Assembly (NCBI GenBank): GCA_951799425.1 | Contig: OX637402.1 | Coordinates: forward strand, 19,233,844-19,297,843 | Direction of reading: 5' to 3' | Source of the DNA: Ilex aquifolium | Lineage: Eukaryota; Streptophyta; Magnoliopsida; Aquifoliales; Aquifoliaceae | Length of the DNA: 64,000 nucleotides | In this document: in pieces, positions 49,723 to 62,500 of the stretch | Position numbering within the stretch: position 1 is the stretch's first letter | How the letters are laid out: every line of letters begins with the position of its first letter | Made by a program: the position numbers and the translations under genes | The notes under the pieces: model-generated | Seen by the model: the letters and a program-made list of their open reading frames with translations, nothing else | What the model was told of the DNA's origin: nothing | The model's database searches: none

Positions 49723-52662
49723 TCATGTCCCACACGCAGGTGGTCGCCTACGTCGTTTCGGCTGTCTGCGAACCTCCTGCTCAGCATCCTGTGGTACAAC
49801 CTGTGTCACCTATGACACACCGACATCATCGTGATGATGTGCATGCTGTGCACGCCCTATCTCTTGCCCCCGTCCTCGACCTTGTCGTCCACCTCTAACA
49901 CGCGGTCCAGCTCGCACAAGGCCTACACCTACAACTGTAGGATCCTGTGTCACTCCCTCCTCATCTAACAATGTGTCTAATATAGGAGGCTGTCCAGATG
50001 AGGTGGGTATCGAAGCAACTACAGTCGGTTCCGGTATCGGGGTAGATGATGTGGTCAGTATGGGTGTCGATGCCGGGGGCGATATGGGTGTCGATGAGGG
50101 GGGCGATATGGGTGTCGATGTCGGGGGGCGATATGAGTGCATGTGACGCTGCCGGTGTATGATCAAGTGCAGATGCCGGTGCCGGTACTGACGGCGGGGT
50201 AGATGTCGGGGTTGGTGTAGGTGTCGATGAAGATGCTGGTGCCGATGTCGGTGGCAGTGTCGATGTAGGCGCATGTGTGGGAGTCGGTGAGTGAGCCAGT
50301 GCCGGTACTGACGGTGATGTCGGTGCTGATGTTGGTGGCAGTGTCGATGTAAGCGCATGTGTGGGAGTCGGTGCTGATGGTGATGCAGTTGCCACTGTCG
50401 GTGTCAGTGTCGGCTCATGTGTAGGCGACTCTGTCGGTGTCGGGGCTGTGGTCGACGATGTATACGGTACATCATCTGCCGACACTGAAGCTGCGTGTAG
50501 TCGTCGGTGCTCCCGGATAGATGTCAAACATGATGAGCTCATATCTGTAATACGACCAATGGTGTCCATGCAACGTGTCAAGTTTGGACTGCCCTCATAT
50601 GTACCACGTGCAGTGTGATATATCCATGTAAGTGTCTTTTCCTACAAAAATTATTTCAACACATTAGTAATTGTATTAAACAATCAGTAACATTTGTCAT
50701 TCGAATGGAATAGTAAAGCATTTAACATATTACCAGAAGCTCTATGATGCTCCCAACTGGCTGAAAATCGACAGTAGGCCTTGCGATTGGTGGACCAACA
50801 AGACGCCGTGTGATGCGACGATACCATTGCATGTATGCGTCGGTCGGCTCCATCGGTGCAACACTCAGATCCCCGGTAATAATAGTATCTCTACGATGTG
50901 CCCACATCTCCGTGTATATCTGATGAACTACAGACCAGTCCCGACCTGATCTACCTCGACGGTTGACAGAATGCAAGGCCCGGCTCGTATCGCATGGCTG
51001 TGGTATGCGCTGGATCAGGCCAAACTGTCGAGTAACTCGATCTGAAAAATGCCACTCCACGACATCGAAGTAAATCAATGGGGCTCGTGTACGCCAAATC
51101 TCTTGCCCAATAAGGCAATAATCTAGCAGGCCACCCATGACATCAGCTGTATATGGTTCCCATATCATCTACAATACAAATTGTGACTAATCATTAATAA
51201 ATGTAAAGGTAATTTTAAAAAATTTCGGCAGAGTTTCCTTTGAAAATTGGACATTTCCAAATTTTTTCAACCTGTATACAACACACTCAACACAATGACA
51301 GACATAAACAAATAAAAATAAACATCCCACCATCTCAACATTCACTTACTTCACATGTAAATTCAATTCGATCAACCCAACACATTAACAAACTTTAACA
51401 ACTAATAGTTCGAGTTCGTCAGATAGGGTCAAGTTGATATACCTGATCCTCGCGCATCTGGTCTAGCTGGTCCCGATAGTAACGTAATACATGGGTAGAA
51501 GTGTGCTTCTCCGATAATGTGACATCTCATCTATACATTTCAACAAATTTTTAAATACTTAATAATACGTAAAACATTTAATTACGTGCATTGTATGTTT
51601 AGTACAAACCTACAACCAAGGGGCCCATCATGTGCGCCGTGCGCATCAACTGCGTTATGTGCTGGACCCACAACAACTGCATCTACACCGACTCCATGTA
51701 ACGCTGTACCAGCCCCATCGGGCGCCGCTCCATCATGGGCGACCCGCTGTCGTGGTAACACACGTTGTGGAACAATATGTACCAGACGCCCCCATGCCCA
51801 CAACTACATACACAATACATTGATTACACATACGTATGTTACAAAAAGGAAAAAGTAAGCAACTAAGTGAAAAATGAAAGCATTTACTTGAAGCAGGATA
51901 AGTGGACCGCTAATATCCTTCGCGTCTGGCTTTGTAGCGAGACACATCTCCCGATATAACCATGATAGGGCCGCACTGCCTCAACTAAAAGTGTCTGCCT
52001 CATGTAAGTCTCTAATCAATGGTAGGAACATAAGCTTCACCCTACTCGACGACTTGTCGCCGAAAAAAAATCCCCCAATCAACAAAAGGATGTACGATCG
52101 GGCGTAACATGATATAAACTGCTCGGTCGCATCAGCTGGAATCCCATGGGGCCAAATGCTCGGCAAGTGCACTAAGTCGGAGAGTGGACTTATCTATCAC
52201 TCCGTCTGCTGGTGTGAATCCGAACAACTCAGTGCACATGACACTCCACTGCTGTACGTCGCGGACGGTGTCTACACCACATACAGGCATCCCATCAACC
52301 GGAAGGCCAAGTAGTAAAGCTGTATCCTGAAGAGTGATGGTGGCCTCATCGACTGGCAAATGAAATGTGTGTGTCTCGACGCGCCACCGCTCTACAAGTG
52401 TAGTAATAAGATGCCAGTCCAGCTGAATGTATCTAAGGCGATATGCCCCATAAAATCCAGATGTGCGTAGATGCTGAATGACCAGATCGTCTGTGATGGT
52501 AACTCGACGAAGAGGAGCCTCTGATCGTCTACAATGTAACGGGGGTAGCTCGATGCCCTCCCAAATAGCAGTCGTGTGATGGTCACCCTGTAATGATAGA
52601 ACAGACGCATCATCGGGACCTGGATGTAGTAACGAACGGGGATCACGATCTATGTCTATAAC
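49723..52662 (-). pseudogene. Plant mobile domain (PMD, aminotransferase-like) gene of the MULE, broken
   Basis: Minus-strand exons: 52662-51888, 51803-51610, 51530-51443, 51168-50734 and 50641-49723. PMD blocks are plain: RLRYIQLDWHLITTLVERWR, TFHLPVDEATITLQDTALLL, YARSYILLLIGG, LWAWGRL, MIWEPYT and CDTSRALH. The last exon encodes a Thr/Pro/Ser repeat region (PTHAPTSTLPPTSAP type) and ends with an Arg/Lys-rich tail (RRQPKRRRR) that looks like a nuclear signal. PMD proteins occur in plant MULEs and Ty3 elements and as host proteins (MAIN/MAIL family). Breaks: a frame change near 52150, TGG-to-TGA inside TFS-x-GSA (51981-51983), a one-base shift near 50125 and a TAG near 49810. No start codon is seen before the first exon. 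Confidence 0.85.
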
Positions 52663-52689
52663 CTACATCAACATAAAATATACAAACAT

Positions 52690-52890
52690 GAGTTAACATA
52701 TATAAATAACAACGTTAATATGTATATAAACGAACAAATACAACATTTTAATATAAATATCATAACAAGAATAATGGGCTACAACAATAAATAATGCAAT
52801 ATCATATCTAGAATAATGGGCTAGAACAATAAATAATGCAATATCATATCTAGAATAATGACCTAGAACAATAAATAATGCAATACAAGT
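52690..52890. repeat. 51-bp tandem repeat between transposase and PMD genes
   Basis: Three copies of about 51 bp (AACAATAAATAATGCAATA, TCATATCTAGAATAATG, GGCTAG) immediately upstream of the PMD gene and downstream of the transposase gene. Possible promoter or terminator role; inferred from position. Confidence 0.7.
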
Positions 52891-52921
52891 TACATACAAC
52901 ATTAGAGTGCATAACTAACAT

Positions 52922-55630
52922 TTATAGTGGATGACCCATTGAAGAAGCTGATTGGTTGTTTGCCGCACATGTTCGGCGATCGTGCCCTGATTGCAAACAA
53001 ATACTACAGTGGTTCTTCTTGCGCCCTTCTCTCGGAAAATCCATTTCATTCCGCATGTGCGATGTCTGTGGACGTCCTTTAACGCCTCGACGCAACGACC
53101 TATCATGGCATAATATAGGGCCACCGGTATCATCCCAATAATCTTGGTGGTGCAGAAGATGAATATCAGGTGCATAAGTGGATTCAAGTGCATGGATGCT
53201 ATATACTTGATCGATTAAATTTCAAGAACTAATATGGAAATGCAAGCATGCGGCCATAACATGAGAATAAAGCATTTTATAAATTGTAAATTTCCCACAA
53301 CTGCATGTCAGGTCATCAATACAAACAACATGTGTATTACCGTTAGTACTGACCACCTTCGCAAATTCACGTTGCATGTGAAATGGTGTAACAGTACACA
53401 TTCCTGCTTTGACCTGGTTGTGTCGCATAAATTCGATTGCTTCAAGTGAGTACTCCATACCATCCTCTATGCAGCGTTTTGCATGCTCACGGCGCTCACA
53501 AAAGTATATTGTGAGCCGATAAAATATGAATTTCACACATGCAGTGATGGGAAGCATCCTAGCACCTTTCAATGCACCATTGAACACCTCAGAAACATTG
53601 GTTATGGTTGTTCCATATCGCCGACCACCATCATGGGCAATTGTCCACTGTTGTGCTGGAATATCATCTAACCTCTTCCATGCCAATGGTTCTATACTTT
53701 TAATTTCTTCCATGATCAAATTAAACTTGCGAATCTGATGAGCTGCCCCAGCCTTCCAAACTTGATCTTTCAAATACGTGTTCTTGTAATGTGTGTTGAA
53801 ATTGCTTTGTACATGCCTAAGACAGAAACGATGATAGGCGTATGGTTCATTCCACCCAGAATCAGGTTTCTTAACCGCTGATATTATACATTTACGTCGA
53901 TATGAGATTAAGCATATACCAGCTCTATTCGACACAACAGAGTGGCGTAGATGATATAAGAACCAACCCCATCTTTCACTAGTCTCCTCATGAACAAAGG
54001 CAAATGCTAGAGGAAAAATCTTCTTCTGAGCGTCAATCCCAGTAGCAATAAGCAGCTTATGCTTATACTTGCCATTTACAAATGTGCCATCAATGCTGAT
54101 TACAGGCCGACAATGAACAAACCCATCAATAGACGCTTTGAATGCCTAGAACACCTTTCCAAATATGTCGAATTCAGGAGCACGAGCCTCATATTTTCAC
54201 TTTACAATCGTCCCAGGGTTGTATTTAACAAGAGCACCCATAAACTTCAGCAAGATGTTGTAAGAAGAATCTCAGTCACCGAAAACCTTGGCTATAGCCT
54301 TATTCTTCGCATTCCACGTCTTCTTATACGTTATCAAATAATGATACTTTTTTTTGACCATTTCAATGATGACAGGCATTGTTACATCAGGTGTACCCCG
54401 AACCACACCCTCAATCCATTGAGAAATAAAACCTGCGTCAAGCTGACAGTAGTCCTGGTTCAACCTTGGGTAAAAACAAGTGTAAGGTGCCTGATATTTT
54501 GTGATCTCAAACATTCCATACTTCGCCTTCAAAACCGCTCGTAGCCTCCATTTGCATCCACATTGTACATACATCTTACACCTCAAAACCCATCGCGTTT
54601 TGTTTGTATCAACAACAACATATTGTTGTTGCATCTTAATTGAATACAATTTAACTGCCATCTCCAGCTCCTTTTTACTCTTGAACACCATACCCTTCGC
54701 CAGTTCTGGTCTTGTAGGATCCCATGCTTTAATTCCATGCGAAATGCACAAGCTGTCAACTTCATTCTGGGTCCCCGATTCAACGTTTGAGAAAAATGTT
54801 GACTCGGGCTCATGCATAGGAACCTCACCATCATCCTTAACAGAATTACATTCGGCATCGTAATCATCATCATCAGAGTCATCACTCAATAAATCTTCTG
54901 TCAATTCTTCTTGTTCGTAGTAATCATTTCGGTCATTAGCACACATTCTTTCATATGTATTATTATCAATCTGATGCACTACAAGTGCTTGGACAGGGTC
55001 CACTGGCGTCGTTGTCGGAGTAACTACAATCATTTCCATTCGCTAGTTACCCAATGTAGCACTGTAGTTTTGCTGGGATGAGCATTCTGGAAAAGATCTA
55101 TGCCTTGTTTCAGATTGAGCATGTGTATATCGATTGTATTCTTCCATACACTGCATTGTTAATGGGGTGTAATAATTACACACCATGGCTGAAGGGTCAA
55201 GCACTGAGACATATGGTTGTTGGCTGAGCATAGAAGAGTATGAACCACCCTCAGGCCAACATTCATGACTTCCTCCAATGTCATCTTCTCTAACCTCTTC
55301 ACTCACATACAAATCCACTTTGTTAACCCCTTGATTATCAAATACAACATCAACCATTGCCTCCACACCATCGTTGTCAACAACTTCTACTGGAATACAT
55401 GTAAAAAGGTTAGTTCCCAATGCAGTAGGAAACCTACAGATAAGTTTCAGGATGTATTTATTCCTATCTAACCCCATCACATCATGCAACCGATCCACCA
55501 AAGTCGAGTGAGTTGTGTCATGAGCAACCTTGATCACACGCTTATAACCATTATCGTATCGTAAAACATCATGGTTGTTGAATATGGTACCACCCCAATA
55601 AACCATCACAGAAGCACGTCTTCCAGCCAT
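52922..55630 (-). pseudogene. MULE transposase, full length, five in-frame stops
   Basis: From ATG 55630 to TAA 52922-52924 one frame runs 902 codons with no frameshift, interrupted at 55043-55045 (TAG), 54272-54274 (TGA), 54197-54199 (TGA), 54146-54148 (TAG) and 53222-53224 (TGA). Domains in order: MuDR-type N-terminus (YWGGTIFNN region), acidic linker, MuDR DNA-binding region (GMVFKSKKELEMAVKLYSI), MULE core, SWIM zinc finger (CSCGKF...SHVMAAC) and a CCHC knuckle (CSICLQSGHDRRTC). At least three stops fall where the family has Trp (before the YN-LLPKFMGALVKYNP block, before KYEA, and before AFKASIDG). The catalytic core keeps ISIDGT (Asp 1) and SEVFN (Glu), but the second Asp (normally LISDRH) is Tyr. 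The first Cys of the SWIM C-x-H step is also Tyr. It cannot be active. Confidence 0.92.
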
Positions 55631-58367
55631 TCTTAACAATTCTACAATAAAGACATCAAAAATTAGTGTGTATACACAACCAAAACATTAAAATCAATGG
55701 GGCTTGTTCATGCTTTCATCGAAACTTTTGTTTGTTCATGCTTTCAAATGCATATACACCGGGTATCCCGTTCTATATTTCAATCACCCATCAACAAATC
55801 AGTGCTACACAAATACATATAAACATGCATTTCACAAGGATCCAAGTTTAAGTCCAACTCTTCGACAATGTATCAATCTAAGCATAATCCATTTCCATTT
55901 TCACTTTTCAATTACACAAGCTCACACCAATAATCAACCCACAACTTTCCACAACTTTTCAGAAAAATTTCACAAGCTCTATAAGTTCTAACGAAAGGCA
56001 CCAATATATAACATTTCTCATATATTATAACATTTCACAAGCTCTAAACGTTATAAAAATTGCACCCAAATATTGTTCTACATGTCAGCACTCATCATCA
56101 TCCATAGCAACCACTCTCAAAGGCCCATCATAACCCAAAATTGAAAAAACATCCAAACTAGCATTAAAACTAAAATTTAATTCCTAAATTTCTAAGAATA
56201 CACCTAAATTGCAAACTATCCACCGAAAATTGAAAAAAAAAAACACTTGTGCTTGTTAATGTGTATTCTTGGACCAGAAATGCTATAAATTAAGGTTCCT
56301 TTTCATGTATAGGTAAAATATACATACTTTAAGCCCATGCAATGCTTCTTCTGTATGGCCTTCCACGTTAATTTTTCGTAGAACAATACATATCATCATT
56401 GCAAATCTTCCGGATGTACGAGGAACCAAATTGGGATTAAATCATTTGACTTGTTATTTACAGCAACCCTATTTCATTCCATTTTCTGCTTATTCTTTTG
56501 GAAAAAAGAAAATTTTATACCATGAATCAATGAATTACAAGAAGCAAAGGAATTGAAAAAAAATCTAAGTACCAACAGTTGGCTTTAATCCTTCAAAAGG
56601 ACTAAAACCCAATATCTATCTAACACAGTCCAGCTGCCTAGCCATCAATGCAGAGAAACAACCCATGGTCTCAGACAAACCACATACTGCCTGCAATCTA
56701 TTATGCCTTGGTTTTGTACTCAGAAATCTATTGTGAGATTACTTGATTTTGGGGGGGGGGGGGGGGGGGGGTTGACAAAATTACTCATTGTTTTTTGAGT
56801 AATAAAAAGAACATACAATTCCATTGAACGAACTTGGTTTTTTTCCCTTTCTAATGATTTGCTCAATCTACATGATAATATATATATATATATATTATGA
56901 TAGCTTATCTGAAACTATTTTCATGTGTCTTGGGTTAGGATGTTGGATAAACTAGTTTTATGTATTTATTAGATTCTTATTGAAGACTATTATTGACACA
57001 GTGATACTGAATACAAAGAAAATTTGAATGATTTTATACCTTTCTTTCTTTTTTTTAAATGTTTTTATACTCCTTGTACTGTATCGTTCCAAAAAGAGTA
57101 GGGATTCTCTAAAATTAGTAAAAATATTGAAGTTGGAGCAAAAGTTATATATCTAACCGAGCGATGTTATTTGAATCTAATATGCGGATATGAAAATTAT
57201 TTTTTTAAACGAATCTAAAAAATTGTTCAATCTCGATTCGTTTAGAACACGAGCTCGAGTTCGAACCGAGTCCTACCCGAATCGAGCCTCACTAACTTGG
57301 CTCGATTAACAACCCTACATATACCGTAAGAGTATAGGGGGAAGCCATAAGCATCAACACCTTAAAATCAATTTTTGACGGAATGAAAAATACATATATA
57401 ATAAAATTATAATCACAGAACACGACCCTAATCATAAAATTGTAATCACCCATATGTAATTTTCTATGTAATAAAATAGAGCAGTCTTACTTGCATAAAA
57501 ACTCCACCTCGTTTAGATTCAATGTTTTGTAATCTCATGCATAATAAACCTTAGCAAATCACTAGGTATAATTCCTACAATGTTTGTGAAACAGTCCATC
57601 AGAAAAAATAGAGAAGCTCTCGTGAGGACAGAATTTGAATTGAATTGGCAAAAACTATTTTTGCCAAGAGAAATGAAATTATTTTATTGGTGATTTAATA
57701 AGGTGGGTGTGCAGGTATTGAATTTAATTGTCACGTATGTATTGTAGACTTGGCAATTATTGAACTGTCACTATGAAACTAGCTAGAGCCATGAACATGG
57801 AGAGTTGCCAACAAAAACATTACTCAATTCCCACCCACTGGACATATCTCATGAATGAATCATCAATGCTAAATTCAGAGGATCGATTTTGCCCTAAATT
57901 CGATTTTGGGCAAAATTCGATTGAGTGATTGGGCTGGAATGGAGAATGGATTTAGGCAAAATTCGATTGAGGTCAAAATTCGATTTAGGCTGGAATGGAG
58001 AATGGACATACTCACTGGTGGAGCTATGGATTACGCGGAGTCGCTGGTATGCTCAGTCAGTGCTCATTCGCTGCTCAGTCGCTGGTCTGCTCAGTCGCTG
58101 GTGGAGTAGTTGTGGATCTATTGAATATTCGGTTGGAGGTCGTTGGAGTAATACCTGGCTGAGAGTGGTTGAAGAGGAGGAGGAGAGCTTAGAGAGTCAT
58201 TGGAGGAGGAGGAGGAGAGCTCAGAGAGTTATTGGAGGAGGAGGAGGAGAGCTCAGAGAGTCGTTGGAGGAGGAGGAGGAGGAGGAGGAGAGCTGAGTGG
58301 TTGAATGAAATGTTTGAAAATTTTTGACCTAACGAGTGATTTGGGAAATTTTAAGTGAGGTGAAACG
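55631..58367. other. MULE right spacer, repeat-rich, no gene
   Basis: Contains a 21-G run (56751-56771), a (TA)n run (56878-56895), repeated AAAATTCGATT words (57885-58000), GCTCAGTCGCTGGT repeats (58040-58100) and a 30-bp tandem unit GGAGGAGGAGGAGAGCTCAG (58195-58290). Open frames across these repeats are low-complexity and are not called. It includes the transposase promoter region (left end). Confidence 0.6.
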
Positions 58368-58725
58368 TTTAAATCGTCATTCTAAATGACGTTTTTAAAA
58401 ACGTTATTCAAAATGACGTTTTCCTCCCCTTTTATTTTTTAACGTCTCTGTTAACTGCCGTTTAAAATTCATGTTTAAAAACCTCATTGTAAATGACGAT
58501 TTTAAAAACGTCATTACGAATGACGATTTTAAAAACGTCATTACGAATGACGTTTTAGGATAAAAAGATTCAACTTCAAATTGTCATTTAAAATGACGTT
58601 TTTATGCCTGAAGGCGTCATTTTGAATGACGTTTTTAAAAATAGCTGGGTTTGAGAATTAAGTTGAAAATCGACTGGGTTGAGGAATTAAGTTTTGAGGG
58701 GGAATGGGTTTGGGGAAAACCTCAA
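58368..58725 (-). repeat. MULE right terminal inverted repeat
   Basis: Reverse-complement partner of 45378-45698, slightly longer because one extra palindrome unit is present (58507-58556 holds two near-identical copies). About seven AACGTCATT/AATGACGTT palindromes in all. Outer end reads ...GGTTTGGGGAAAACCTCAA. Confidence 0.9.
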
Positions 58726-58841
58726 CATTTGTTGCTCAAGTTGCTGAAAGGGATCCAAATACTTGGAAACTCAGACCCGATATCGAGTTGGGGACGATTT
58801 GTTATTCGGTATATGCATTTGAAATGACCCATAATTTAATC

Positions 58842-59069
58842 TCAAGTGATAGCTTAAGTGGTAATAGGGACAAACTGTAATTTCAGACATCCTGAGTTTA
58901 AATCTTGACAATGTCTTAGGGCCAAAACATGAGTGATTTATCTTTCATGAATATTTTAGTCCCAGCGTGGATGACCTGTCTTTGACCAGATCGAAAAAGG
59001 GGATTAGTTGAGGTGCACGCGCGTAAGCTGACCCAAATATCCTGACCATTAAACCATAAAAAAGAAAAA
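58842..59069 (+). mobile_element. tRNA-derived SINE, family A, copy 5
   Basis: In the WAT1 intron after 58808. A clean A box (TAGCTTAAGTGG, 58850-58861) is followed by GAGTTTAAATCTT in the B-box place, CAGCGTGGATGACC, TTTGACCAGATCG and an A-rich tail (about 59058-59073). Confidence 0.8.
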
Positions 59070-59585
59070 AGAACAAAGAAAGGACCCATAATTTTCTACC
59101 TCATCATGTTGGGATTTGTGGTTTCTATTTTTTGGAACTCAGGTCTTGTAACAGTATCTCTAGGCAATTCTTGTGGTTTCACTTCGAAGTGTTGTTATCG
59201 CTTGGGCTCTGCACAAGAAGGGGCCTGTGTTTGTTACAATGTTTAAGCCACTTGACACGGTCATTGCAGTTGTCATGGCAATTACTTTTCTTGGGGATGC
59301 TTTGTACATTGGAAGGTGAGGTATTCTCATTTTAATTCTTAAAAAGGGCCAAAGATTCAAGGTCCATGGCCCTAACTTGTTGGGTATCAGGTAGTCAATG
59401 GGCTGGCCCATGACGGGTTCGGGCCTGGATAACGCGTTAGCTAATTGGTTCGGGCTCTTGGATTCTATTCTGTAATGGGGGCAAAAGCCGAAGGAGAGAA
59501 GGACTTCAAAGACCATTCAATATGTAGTTTTGATGCATCTTCTGATAGAGTCCCTCTTTTGCGAAACAAAAGTATTCATGTATAG

Positions 59586-62500
59586 AAGAATGGCAAATGA
59601 TGAAAGAAGGAAAACATAAATACGGAGTAGTACATTGTTATAATGAGGAGTGACAGTTTAGTTGTGTCGTGTTGTCTTTATGTTATTTAGGCTGAAATAA
59701 AGTATCTCAAAAATTGGATTAATCCAAGCACAGAATGATTCATCAATCATGTTAAAATCTCTTACCATAGTGATGTAACATATTCCATGTAGCCCATTTA
59801 ACAAAACCGTTTGTGTTGAACTAGATATATTTATGAGTAAAACAATCGGGAAAAATGGAGGCCGGTTCCATTTTTAGGACTTATTTGAGAGAAAGTCCTT
59901 TTTAATTTATTTATTTTTTTGTGTGGATAAAAGCTCACTTTGATGGAAAATGTTGATAGTGCCCTCTAAGCACAAGTATTGATCGCTCAACATCGGTTGA
60001 GGAAACCGAAACATCATTCCCTAAATCAACGCCAACCGGTGACCACTCTCCCTTAAACACGGACGCCGGATCGAGCGAGAAATGGAAATCACGTTGATTT
60101 CGTTTCCTTGAAATTCGAAAAAACAATCCCCTTCCTTTTGATACGCCACATTTTTTCGGATTCATGTAATTTAGTCTCAAAAAAAAATTTGGCAACATAG
60201 AGGAGATCGCATCTCAGTTCAAAAACTTCCGGTTTGAAGCTTTGATCGCTGAAATAATTCCTTCATCACCATTATCGATGAGTAAAGGTAAGAAACAATA
60301 CTGTTTTTAAATTTTCTTTTTGTCACTAAACTCAATAAAATATTGATACAAAACCCTAGTTTGTATTCACCATTGTTGATGATGTATTTTTTTTGATATT
60401 CCAAATTGTTCCTAAATTTTGAACTTTGAGTACCTAATTTGCATTGAAAAAAAATTAAGTTTATATATTTCACATTATTTAGTTATTCTATTGCGTTTCT
60501 AAGAATATTGTTGTTTATAAATTGATATTATTTGGGGAATTCTATATTGAGAGTTAATTTTTTTGTTGAAATAGTGAATTCACTCTTTGTTGTCACATTA
60601 TTAGAATATATTCTTGTGTTTTATATAATCACTCTCTTTCTTTCAAATCTAAGAAACTCCTTGTGCATAAGTTGTTTACTTTTGGAAAAATCGATATTGT
60701 ATGTTGCTTTTAAAAAAAAAATGAATTTACTCTTTGTTGTCACATTATTATAAAAAAGGTTATTTAGGTGACGAATAAACAAAGCATTTTTTTTTGGTTG
60801 AAAGAGTGAGTTAAATCTTTGTAGTCAGAATATCATGCTAGTTTCAAAAATTTATTGAAACTTTTTTTTTGGGGGGAGTTTTTGTGTGATTCACTCTTTG
60901 ACACATCATTTCGATAGTTTTAGAGAGTTTGTCGCACTCTATCCCGAGAGATCTATTTGATATCTCAAAGATGGAAATATAACTCGACACGTAGTAATAC
61001 CTGTGCCTATAATGTAAGGAAGCATTTAAAACCAATAATACTAACCAATGATTTCCTAAAAAAAAAAAAACCATACAACTTTATGACAGAGTGCACAACT
61101 CTGTAACTCAATAAAACACAAAGACTTAAGAAATTCATCGCTTACGTCAACGAGGAAACGAACACTCATGTACAATATGTATACAACCAGTTTCCTTAAC
61201 CTCCCATATCGACTTTGCTAATGTTGTAGTGGACCTAACTCTAAACTTCAACTTCCTGAAAATAAATATTTTCTTGAGTATACTGCGCATCATAATAAAT
61301 GAAAATATTAAAAATATGGATCAAATATCATTTCATCAAAATATGTTCACAATTTGAAGAGAACATCAAAATTAAAGTGTTTTCAACTCACTTTGAAATC
61401 TCATAATCACTGACAATATAACAACGTAATAAATAGTCCACATGTACTAAGAGTCAACAACAACATTTAAGTAATGTTAAGCTATTAACAACATTTAAGC
61501 AATATCAAGCTATTTACAACATTTAAGCAATGTCAAGCTGTCTCACGACAATTGCGTAGTGTCCAAATCAACAACATGTAAGCCATGTCAAGCTATCAAT
61601 AACTCTAGCACAGTGGATACTACTTAAATCACAAACTTTTCAACAATTCACAAGCTTTTCAATAAATAACAAGCTTTTCAACAAAACATATTTGATCCAT
61701 TATTTGCTCAACTCAACATAAATCAAGTCATCAAAACTTCATTTCACATAGTGAAATAACTCATACTAGTCATATACTTTTATTTCCAATTATTATGAAG
61801 CAGTACACTTCACTTGTCACCGCCAACCAACACACCACTCAGCTTTATGCTCGATCCCTAAGTGAAATTGGTATAGTATCTTCTGGACCTAGCAAAAATC
61901 ATATAACCATACACAATGAGTTTCAACTCCAAATAACTCAAAGGATGCAAAGATATGCATATGAGCATATTTCATTTTAAGTTTTGATCATTCCGATTCA
62001 ACTCGACTTAGATCAAGACAGCTCAAATCCCATGGTTTATTTTCATAATAACTCAATATAAAATCAAATGAGTTAGAAAGTAAGCTTCTTAAGGTTTTTA
62101 ACAATAGGTTATAAGCTCAAAACAACCTCCCATAGACCATGTTCCAATTATTTTTCAACAAGTTATCGAATTCGATAACAATATGATGTTCTACCACATA
62201 CCATTAGAAAAGTCTCTGAATCAGTTTCCAAGAAAATTGACGGTGCGCCAATCCGAGTTTTCTATAAAAAGTTATGCTCCTCTTGCCAATGGGTATCAAA
62301 GCTGTCCAATAACTCTCATATTCGAATTTTTCAATATTTTGTTTGTTTGATCCAATCCAACCCTATTTATTCCATACCACATTCAACTCAAATAAGGTCA
62401 ACTAACTTAAGCGCCATTTTCGCTCATTTCCTTCACTCAAACATTTCCTCGAACATTTTACATGCATTAAAATAACATGAGGACCTATCGCGCGAGTTTA

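Larger units (their letters stand above)
45378..58725. mobile_element. 13.3-kb Mutator-like element (MULE) with transposase, PMD gene and three accessory ORFs
   Basis: The exact word CATTTGTTG flanks the insertion (45369-45377 and 58726-58734), and removing the element restores the WAT1 reading frame across the junction (SAFV then AQVAERDP). A 9-bp duplication and long terminal inverted repeats are Mutator hallmarks. Inside, left to right: left TIR, accessory ORF A (minus), ORF B (minus), ORF C (plus), a PMD pseudogene (minus), a transposase pseudogene (minus), a repeat-rich spacer and the right TIR. The element cannot move by itself because transposase is broken. At over 13 kb it is large for a MULE. 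Confidence 0.93.
43016..59585 (+). pseudogene. WAT1-related (EamA) transporter gene, disrupted by a MULE
   Basis: Recognisable exons: 43016-43188, 43286-43351, 43572-43679, 44958-about 45090, 45128-45190, 45293-45377 plus 58735-58808 (one exon split by the MULE), 59164-59315 and about 59440-59585. Family blocks are clear: [90 protein letters not shown] and FLGDALYIG. Relatives are ten-helix membrane transporters of the DMT superfamily (WAT1 exports auxin from the vacuole). Damage: a stop and frame change in exon 4 (TAG at 45100-45102), the usual SNW-IFGG Trp read as TAG (45125-45127), the 13.3-kb insertion, and a frame change in the last exon between LIGS and ALGFYSVM. It cannot make a normal protein. 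Confidence 0.85.

Noticed and set aside
49810-50358. His/Arg-rich minus-strand frame overlapping the PMD tail
   Set aside because: Its first part is an alternative frame of the Thr/Pro repeats. Its last part (TPISPPSSTPI onwards) is the real PMD tail after a one-base shift.
51586-51858. Plus-strand frames in the PMD region
   Set aside because: Antisense shadows of PMD exon 2.
57906-58296. Open frames ending in Glu or Arg runs near the right MULE end
   Set aside because: They follow a GGAGGAGGA tandem repeat and have no family resemblance. They were considered as a fourth accessory gene but not supported.
59935-60198. Basic 87-codon minus-strand frame
   Set aside because: No recognisable domain and isolated in AT-rich repeat sequence.
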